A DNA stretch of 64,000 nucleotides from Bradyrhizobium cosmicum (GTDB lineage: Bacteria > Pseudomonadota > Alphaproteobacteria > Rhizobiales > Xanthobacteraceae). The stretch spans positions 4,898,001 through 4,962,000 of the forward strand of contig NZ_CP041656.2 in the NCBI RefSeq assembly GCF_007290395.2, given 5' to 3'. The position numbers were made by a program, and so were the translations under genes. Numbering within the stretch: the stretch's first letter is position 1; each line of letters starts with the position of its first letter. Positions 1 through 9,000 of this stretch are shown piece by piece. The notes beneath the pieces were generated by a model. The model ran no database searches, was not told the DNA's origin, and worked only from the letters and a program-made list of their open reading frames with translations.

Positions 1-3000
1 CTGCTGGCCGCCCGACGCGGACGGATTGTAGACGTACCACGTCGTCTGCTGCTGGAGCTGATCGACGATCTGGATCACGCTGGGCGCGCTAACGCCCGTA
101 TTGATCGTGTTAGTGACGAGCTGGAGCCCGGTCGTGTTGTTGACATTGATCGTACCGGCACCACCCTTGACCGCGATCGTGCCCTGGGAGGTGCCGTCGG
201 TCGAGGTCGAGATGATCTTGCCGTTCAGGTAGACGTAGCCGCCCGAGCCCTGCACCACGCCGTTCACCATGATCTGGTCGGTGAGCGCGTTGTACTTCAC
301 CCCGATCTTGATATCGCTGGAGAACTGCGTCGTCGCAGCCGCCGTGATGTCGTAATAGCTGCCGTTCCGCGCATTGGCCTGGGCCTGGGCGAAATCCGCG
401 CCATTGTTGCTGGTCTTGAGGCCGTTGATGGCGGACAGCACGCCGCTGCCGATATCGACCGAGTAGTTGCTGCTCGTTCCGCTCTGGATGAGGCCGTTGA
501 CGTTGATGACCCCCGCCGAAATGATGATCGCCTGGCCGAGAATGAAGGGCCGGTCCTCGGGGTTCTGGTACCCCGAGGGCGTGGTCGAGGCCCAGTTCGA
601 AGACGCGTTCGTGTTCGCGGTCCTCGGCGTGATCACGTCGTTCTGGATATTGACGACCTGGAAATAGGCCGAACATCCCGAGCAATTGAACGGCGAGTAG
701 AACGTGGACGTGTGGTTGGTGGTGGTGGTGTGACCCTGGGCGTCTGTCGAGGTCGTCGTATAGTCGTAGGTCGTGTTGCTGTAGACGCCTTGGCCGGTAT
801 AGGTATTCCGCTCCCACGGCGCGGTCGAGATGGTCTGGACCGTCGGGCCTTCCATCGCCGCAAGCGTGGAGGTGCTTCCCACGCTGCCGCCGCCTCCGTT
901 GGGCGAGCCGTTGCCCATCGGCAGGAAGATCGCCGAATAGAGCGAGAGGCCGTCATAATACGTCATCAGCATGCGCGCGGTGAAGACGGTGCTGTTGGCG
1001 GCGGTCTGCTGGACGCCGCCATGGCCGTCGACGCAGCAATAATAAAAATACGGGTGCTGGCCGCCGTCGCCGATATGCGGGCTGGTCGCGTAATCGCCAT
1101 AGGCGCCGAGATAGGTCGCCGCCGCCATCACCGCCGTCAGCGTGTCGTTGTCTGCCGGCTTGTACTCGACCCCGGCCCATTGCGAGGTGACATCGTGGTT
1201 GGAGTTGTAGAAGCTGCCGACGCCACCAAGGAAGATGAACGAGCCGTTGGGCGCCACCATCTGGATGGTCGCGGCATTGAGAGATTGTGACGCGACGACG
1301 CTGCCGAGCTGGCTGGTGATCTTGAGCAGGCCGTTCTCGTTGGTGACGATACCGTCGAAATAAATGTCGGGCTTGCGGGTCAGCTGGTTGCCGTTGTCGT
1401 CGACGCCGAGCCCGGTGCTGGGATCGACGCGGTTGTAGGTGGCCGAGATGTCGATGATCGGCGTCGCGCTCGGCGTGGCGGTGAAGGTGACGTTGGAATG
1501 CGAGTCCGGGTCGACATGGTCGATCTGGCGGTAGCTGATGTTTCCGCCGGTCACATTGGTAACGGTGAGATTCGCGAAGTCCATGAAGTCGAGACCGCGG
1601 TTCTCGACCTTGATCTTCGGCGAACTCTGCGCGGTGACCGATGGCGCCGTGTGGCCGGACAGGCTGTTTCCGGTCAGCTTCTGCGCCAGGATCGAGACGT
1701 TGCCGGCGGACACCAGGATGTCGCCGAACGCGAAAGCGTTGCCGGGGGCGTCGGAGGTATACGGCGCCTGCTGGATAAGTGCGTTGATCTGGCGCTGCGC
1801 GTCGCCCGTCGGATCGGCGCCGGAGGGCGCCATCGTGGCGGGATGTGCGGACGTCGAGGTCGAGAGCTGGGTCCGGATCTGCGTCGCGGTCAGGCCGGTC
1901 AGCGTGGCCAGCTGGTTGACGATGTTGTCATAGGGATTGAAGCCGCCGACGATGGTGTACTGGATCGTCTGGTGGTCCCAGCTCTTCACCGGGCTGAAAT
2001 GATCGACGTCGGCGACGTATTCGAGGGTGGATGAAATCGACGAGTGCGGGCTCGACGTGCTCAAGACCGGTGCGCTCGCACCGAGATCGATCGTGATGGT
2101 CACGTCGTTGTTGATGCCCGCCACCACCATGCCGTTGAGCGCGACGTCGCCCGTTCCGCTGGTATGGCTGTGGTTATCGCTGTTCTTGGCGCTGAAGATG
2201 TCCAGATAGGGATTGTAGTTGCTGCCGTTGCCGGTCGCCGTCACCTGCCCCTGCGTGGCGCCGAGATAGATGTCGCGCACGCCGAGCACGCGCGAGCCGT
2301 CGGCCAACGTCAGGCTGCTGTTGTCGCTGGCATTCGCCGTGCCGCGATAGAGGGTGGAGATCGGAATGACCGTGTTGTTGTAGACGACCGTCGTCGCGGT
2401 CGCCTGCACGCTGCTGAAGGTGATGGTATCGCCGGACATGCCGGCAGAGATGTTGATGTCGCGCCAGGCCTGGATCGTCGTGCCGCCGAAGACGTTGACG
2501 CTCTGGTCGGCGTGGACCCAGCTGTTGGTGCTGGCGCCGACACCGGCGATCGCGCCGTAGAGGCTGGCATTGGCGTTGTTGGACGCCGCCATCTTCGCCG
2601 CGGTGCCGACATAGATCTTACCGACGCTGAACAACTCGCGTGCATTGATGTTGACTGCGAGCGCGGCATTTGCCGTCATGTTGGATTCTGCGCCGCCGCC
2701 GGCGAAGAGGGCCGCAGTGGCCAAGCTCACCGTATCGGTGGTGTTCAGCGTGTTGTACGCCTCGATGTCGATCACGCCCGTTGCGGTCCTGGGATCACCG
2801 TTGAGACTCAGGATCGTGCCGGCGCCGATATTGGTGGTGACGGTCTGGGTGACGGTGGACTCGCTCAGCGCGGCCGCACCCGAGAACATGCCGCCCGAGC
2901 CCGAACGCGCGCCGCCGCCGGCCTGATTGACGATGTCGTTCGAGATGACGACGATGTTGCCGCCGTCCGTGTTGATGATCAGATGCGTTCCGATCTCGGC

Positions 3001-6000
3001 GGTGGTGGTGGAAGCGACGTCATTCTTCGCCTGGCCGCCGGACACGCCGGCCGTCGCGGCCAGATAGGCGTCGCCGCTGGCTGCATAGTTCGTGGTGTGC
3101 TTGGCCTTGACGCTGAGGCCGCCGAAATAGAGCGTGTCGTCGGTGGCTCCGCCGTCGAACCGCGCATTGGTCACCGCGGTCGAGCTGGTCGTTGCGACCG
3201 CCGCCGCGCCGGCATAGGTGCCGCCCGCTCCGACCGTCGCGTTGGAGACATTGGAGTCCGTGCCGGTCGCGGTTATCTCGAGGATGCCGGTGTAGCCGGT
3301 GTGATTCAGATGGGTGGCGTCCATATCGGCAGGCGCGCCCAGATAGGCGTAAGTGTGCGCGCTCGACGAGGTCTGCGCGACGGTGGCGCCGAGCGCCAGG
3401 AAGCCGCTCGAAAGGCCGGTCGCCTCGGCGTATTGGGCGCTGTCGTTCTGCGCTGCGATCGTTACGTCGCTGTTGGGTAGTGCGATGCCCGTCCCGCCAT
3501 AGGCGCTGACCGTCGCGTTCTCTGAGGACTGGGCCAAACTTCCCTGCGCACCAATCAGCGAGCCGCCACCACCGGCGAGTGCCTTGGTCCAGGTCGTGGT
3601 GCCGCCCGTCGGGACCAGCGCCATCGCGGTCACGGCGAGTGCTCCGCCCGAGAAAGCGACGTTGTCGCCGACATCGGCCGTAACACTGGCTTCGACCGTG
3701 GACCTCGCGATGGCGATGCCGACGGCACCGCCGCCGACCGAAACGCCGATCGCCTCGCTCGACAGATTGGGGGTGATCGACGCCGACACCAGCGTGCCGA
3801 CATCAGATGCCGACGTGGTTATCGAGGCACCGCTACCGATCTCGGCCGTCACGGTCGAACTTTCGTGGGCTTCCGCATCCGCACCGATGCCGGCGACGAT
3901 ACCGCCTCCGAGCGCAGTTGCCGTCGTGGTCAAGGTGCCCGCGCCCGATGCACCGACCGCCACTGCCGAGGCACCGATGACGGCGTTATCCAGAATTCGC
4001 GCGGCAACCGTGCTCGATCGTCCTGCCGTGGCGACGGAAGCGCCGACCGCCGCGGCACCGGCGGTGACGCCGCCCGTGAAGACGACCTGGGTCGTGGAAT
4101 CCGTCGCCATGACGGCGACGCCGGTGCCGCCCGTGCCGGTGACATGGCCGCCGAGCCGGGCCGTCACGTCGTTGGCCACATTGCCGATCGCCACGGCGGC
4201 ATCCGCCCCGAAGTACAGCGCCGCGCCGCCGGCGATCGCCTCGGTGTCGATGGTCTTGCCGGCATAGGGTCCGGTGGTGGCGTCCTTGACCACCGCCGCC
4301 ACCGCCACGGAGGGCGCAGTGACGTTCGCGGTCAGGTCCGCGAGCACGTAGCTCTTGACGCTGGTGTAGCCGATGCCGGCCCCGATGCCGACATTCTTGC
4401 CGAAGCCGGCGCCGAGCAGGTACATCTTGGCGGCGTTGGCGCTGATGGCGGCGACATTGACCTGCGTGCCCGTGACGTTGCCGCCCAGCACCTGCGCGGT
4501 GACGCCGTCTCGGCCAGCGTCTGTGAGCACGCCGCTGACGTTATAGGTCGACGTCACGTTCGCACCGCTCGGATCGCCGGCGGTGCCGCTCGCGACCGCA
4601 TCGCTGCCGTGCGAGCTGTTGGTTCCGGAGTTCGCGGCGCCGATGGTGCCGTCGAGCTGCGACTGCTCGTGCGTATCGCCGAGATTGGCGCCGATGATGA
4701 TGACGCCGACGGTGGCACCGATGCCGACGCTGCCGCCGATCCCGGCGGTCACGGCATAGGACAGCACCTCCTTGGTGCTGAGCGCGTTGACGCTGATCGC
4801 GCCTGACGAATTCAGGTTGCTGTTGATGCTCTCGGCCGTGGTCTGGCTCTTGAAGACGATGACGTTGGCGGCGGCGCCGATGCCGACGCCTCCCCCGCTG
4901 GCGCCGACCGCGAGCGCGCCGGCGATTTCCTTGATCGCGACGTCCTCGGTCGCGTTGATGGTGACGGCGCCGGCCGTGCCCCCCGTCGGCGACTGAAGCG
5001 TGACGTCGTAGACGCCCGCGATCGTGGTGTTGCTGGCGATCTCGATGTTCGCCATGCCCGCGATCGCGGCCGATCCCGTCGCGAGCGCGCCGCCCACCGA
5101 ATAGGCCTCGAAGCGGTTCTTGGTCTTGGCCTCCACGTCGAGCGCGCCGGTCAGGTTGATCGCCGTGGTGTGGGTTGCGGTGCCGCCGTGATAGGCGAAC
5201 TCGTCGCCGACATAGGCCTCGGTCCGGTTCGATGAGACCTGGACCAGGAAGGCGGCGCCGATCGCGGCCTGGCTGCCATAGGCGCCGGAACCGTTCGCGG
5301 AGAAGATGCCGGTGTTGTTGGTGGCGTTCACCGTGAGCGACGCGGCAGTCAGCGCGCCGCCGTCGACATAGGCCTCCGTCGTCGCCTGGAAGACGTTCAG
5401 CCCGACCGAGCCGGTGTTGAACCCGATCGCGATCGAGGACGCATCCTGCTCGGCATGGGCCTTCACGGTGACGGCGCCGACCGTCGGGCTCGATGACTGG
5501 ACGCCGCCGATGATCGCATTGGTGATCGTGGCAAAGGTATCGCGCGACATTGTCGTCGAGACGATCGTCGCGCCACCGCCGCCGCTGCTGCCATAGGCGA
5601 TGCCGGCGCCGAACGCGCCGGAGTAGGAGAAGCTCGACGCCGCGACTTCGATCTGCGGCGTCAAAGTCGAAGACGTCAGACGCGTGTCGATCGCTGCGCT
5701 GTCGATATAGGCCCGGGTCGCCCCGCTCATCACATTGGTGATCGGGTTGATCATGATGGCGACGCCGCTGCTCGCGGCGACCGATGCAACATTTGTCACG
5801 ACGGCCTGGTGCGAGCTCGCGACGACGGCAAGGCCGCGGACACTGTCCTGGTTCTCGGAGAGGTCGGGCGTCGCGTCGCTCGGCGCATGGGCGGTGCCGA
5901 GATCGAAGGCATGGACCAGCGTGCCATTGTTGACCGACAGTGTACTGGTCGAGTTCGTTCCGAGCGCGTCGACCCTGGTGTTCGCCCCGCTGATATAGGC

Positions 6001-9000
6001 TGCCGTGGTCCCGGTGATCCGGTTGGTCACCAGCGAGCCCGCGCCTCCCGCCGCGCCCTTGCTGATCGACACCGCGCCGGCGAACACCGCCGCCTTGTCG
6101 TTGTTGCCGGCGACCACGCCGACATTGTTGGTGGCGGTGACGTCGGCGCCATTGATGCCGTTAATGCCGGCCGCGGTGATGCTCGCCGTAACGTTGGTTC
6201 CCATCAGGTTGGTCGCGACCGAGCCGGCCAACCCGACCTGGGACGACATCGCGATACCCACGGCAACCGTCGAAATGCTGGCGTTCGAGTTCGCTCCGAT
6301 CGTGACGTTGCCGGAGACGGTCAGCTTCGAGCCGGTGACACCGGCGCTGACAGAGTTGGCGATGCTGCTGTTGACCAGCGCGAGGCCCGCGGCGCTTCCT
6401 TGTGTCGAGGCGCCCGCGACGGCGGCGGTTCCTGTGATGCTGGAATTGTCGGTGGCGCTCACGGAGATATTGGATGCCGTCACGGAGGATTGCGACGCGC
6501 TGGACAAGCTGTTGCCGATGGCGGCCGAAACGGTATTTGCGATCGAGCTGATGGTCGTGCCGCCGACGCCGGCAAACTGCCCGGTTGCCAGACCAAAGCC
6601 GATCGTGACCGCCTGGATCTTCGAGGAATCGACCGCGCTCACGCTGACATTGCCGTTGACGCCCGCCGTCAGCAGCACGTTGGCGATATAAGCCGAATGC
6701 GTCGTCGCGATGGTGTCGTACACCAGCGACGCGCCGACATTGTTCTTGCCGGCCTGGATGGTGCCCGCGACGGAGATGATGCTGGCCCCCGGACCGTTGG
6801 CCGCACCGTCGTTGAGCGCGGCCGCGCTGAAGTCGATACAATTCTGTCCGCCCGTGCCGCCAGCGACCGTGCAGGTGTCCGAGGCGAGATGGTTGTTGTT
6901 CGACCTCTTGACGAGGTTGCCGAGCGCCGTGTCCAGCGCCGACACGGCGCCGCTGTCCGCCAGCACCGTCACGCGTCCGACGTTGATGCTCACCGTCGCG
7001 CCGCTATTGATATAGGCGGTCGTGGTCGGCGAGATCTCGTTGACGACGATCGCGCCGGCCAGTCCGTTGGCGCTGGCCCCGCCCCCGCCCGAGGCCGCAC
7101 CGGCCGCAATCACGCTGGCGCTGTCGGCCATCACCAGCAGGGTGTCGTAGTTCGACAGCGCGGAGCTGCGGATGTGCGCGTCGGTGGCGTTGCCCCCCGT
7201 GGGATCGGCAATCGACGCATAGGTCAGCCCGATACCGACCCCGACCTGGCCACCCGACATATAGAGAGAACCGCCGCCGATCGCGATGTTCGTGGTCTGG
7301 TAGGCATCCACCTCGAGCGCGCGATTGACGCCGCTCGCCTGCCCCGTGATCGTCGAGCTCTCGATATAGGCGTTGGCGCTGTCCGTCATGATGCCGACGG
7401 AGGCCGACAACGATGCTGAATTGGATTTCGATCCCGCCACGCCGAGGGCGACGACGGTCTCCGAGCCGCCGTTGAGCGCCTGCACCGTCACCGAACTCTG
7501 GTTGTTCATCGTGGTGCCGTAGATATAGGCGAGCGTGGCGTTACTCGACATCGCGGCCGCGATCGCGCCGCCGATCGCAGCTCCCTGCGCGGATGCTCCG
7601 GCCAGATTGAACGCCGCGGAGCCGGACCCGTTGCTGAGAATGGTGTCGTTGAGGGCCTGAACGATTGTGTTGGTCGTGACGGCGCTGGCCGTGGTGTACT
7701 TGTTGACGCTCGTATTCCTGATATAGGCGCTGGTGCCGAGCGAGACGTCGCTCACCGACGAGCTGCCGGCGAGATCGAGGCTGAAGCCGTCGGTGCTCGA
7801 TCCCGAGGTCGAAGCGATCTTGCTTGCGGCCGTCGCCACGCCGGCGGCACCTCCGGTCGAGGCCGCGCCGGCGGCGCCCGCCTTGTCGGAGAAGCTGGAC
7901 GACGCCGGATCGGAGACCGATGCCGCAACGGCGGCAGCGGTCATGCGCCCGGAAGTGGTCGCGCTGAGCGTGAGGTTGTCGACATTGACCGACCCGCTTC
8001 CACCGCTGGTGCCCGCAAACGGATCATTCGCACTGAACACGCCGGGGCGGATATCGGAATGGTTGTCGCCGATATAGGCGGAGGTGTCGGCATTCGCTCC
8101 GAGATAGGCCACCGACAATCCGACCGCCGAACCGCCGCTGCCGTTGAAATTCATCGCACCGGACAGCGTCACGACCGACAGATCCTGCTGCGCCAGAACA
8201 TTCACATTCGGGGCATAGACGGTGGCCTGGCTCGAGATCGACGCATGCGTCGTGTTGTTCAGGAAACCGAGCGAGGTGATCCCATTCAATGCCAGCGCGC
8301 CGGCAGCCTTGCCGGACGACGGCGCGACGGCGATGAACTGATCCGAAGTGGTCGCGTTGACGGCAATGTCGTCCGCCGCCCGCACCGTCGCGCGGTCCGA
8401 AACACCGGCGATGGTGCTGGAGTTGAACTGGACGAGATTGAGCGCACCGCCGATCGAGGAGCCGCCCGACGTGTTGCCGAACAGGAAGCCGAGTGTACCG
8501 ACATTGCCGGCGGCATCGATCGACGCCGTCGTCGTCGTCGCCGCGATCTGGATGCTGGTGTCGTAGGTGTGGACGTCGCCGTTGTTCACCGTCGCGCTGC
8601 TGCCGCAGGCGGTCGTGCATGTCGCGATCAGACTGGCGCTGCCGGCCACCCACGCCGTCGTGTTGTTGTTCACGACGAAATGGTTCATCGAACCGGCAAC
8701 GCCGATCGTATCGCCGGCGTCGGCCGTGGCGTTGGCATAGCTCGTCAGAATGTTGCCGCCGACGCCGAGATTGCCGTTGAGGTGGCCGAGGACCTCGGTC
8801 AGACCATCCCACTTCAACCAGGTATTGGTAATCGGCATCGAGGTGTTGGCATCGACGGCGATGTTGGCCGCGTTGATGGTGGTGCCGCCGCCGATATAGG
8901 CGTTCGAATTGTGATTGAAATTGCCCCAGGCGACGGCGGCGCTGATCGCGACGCCCTCACCGCTGGTGGCGTCCTTGGTGATCGCGGAAGCCGTTGCATT

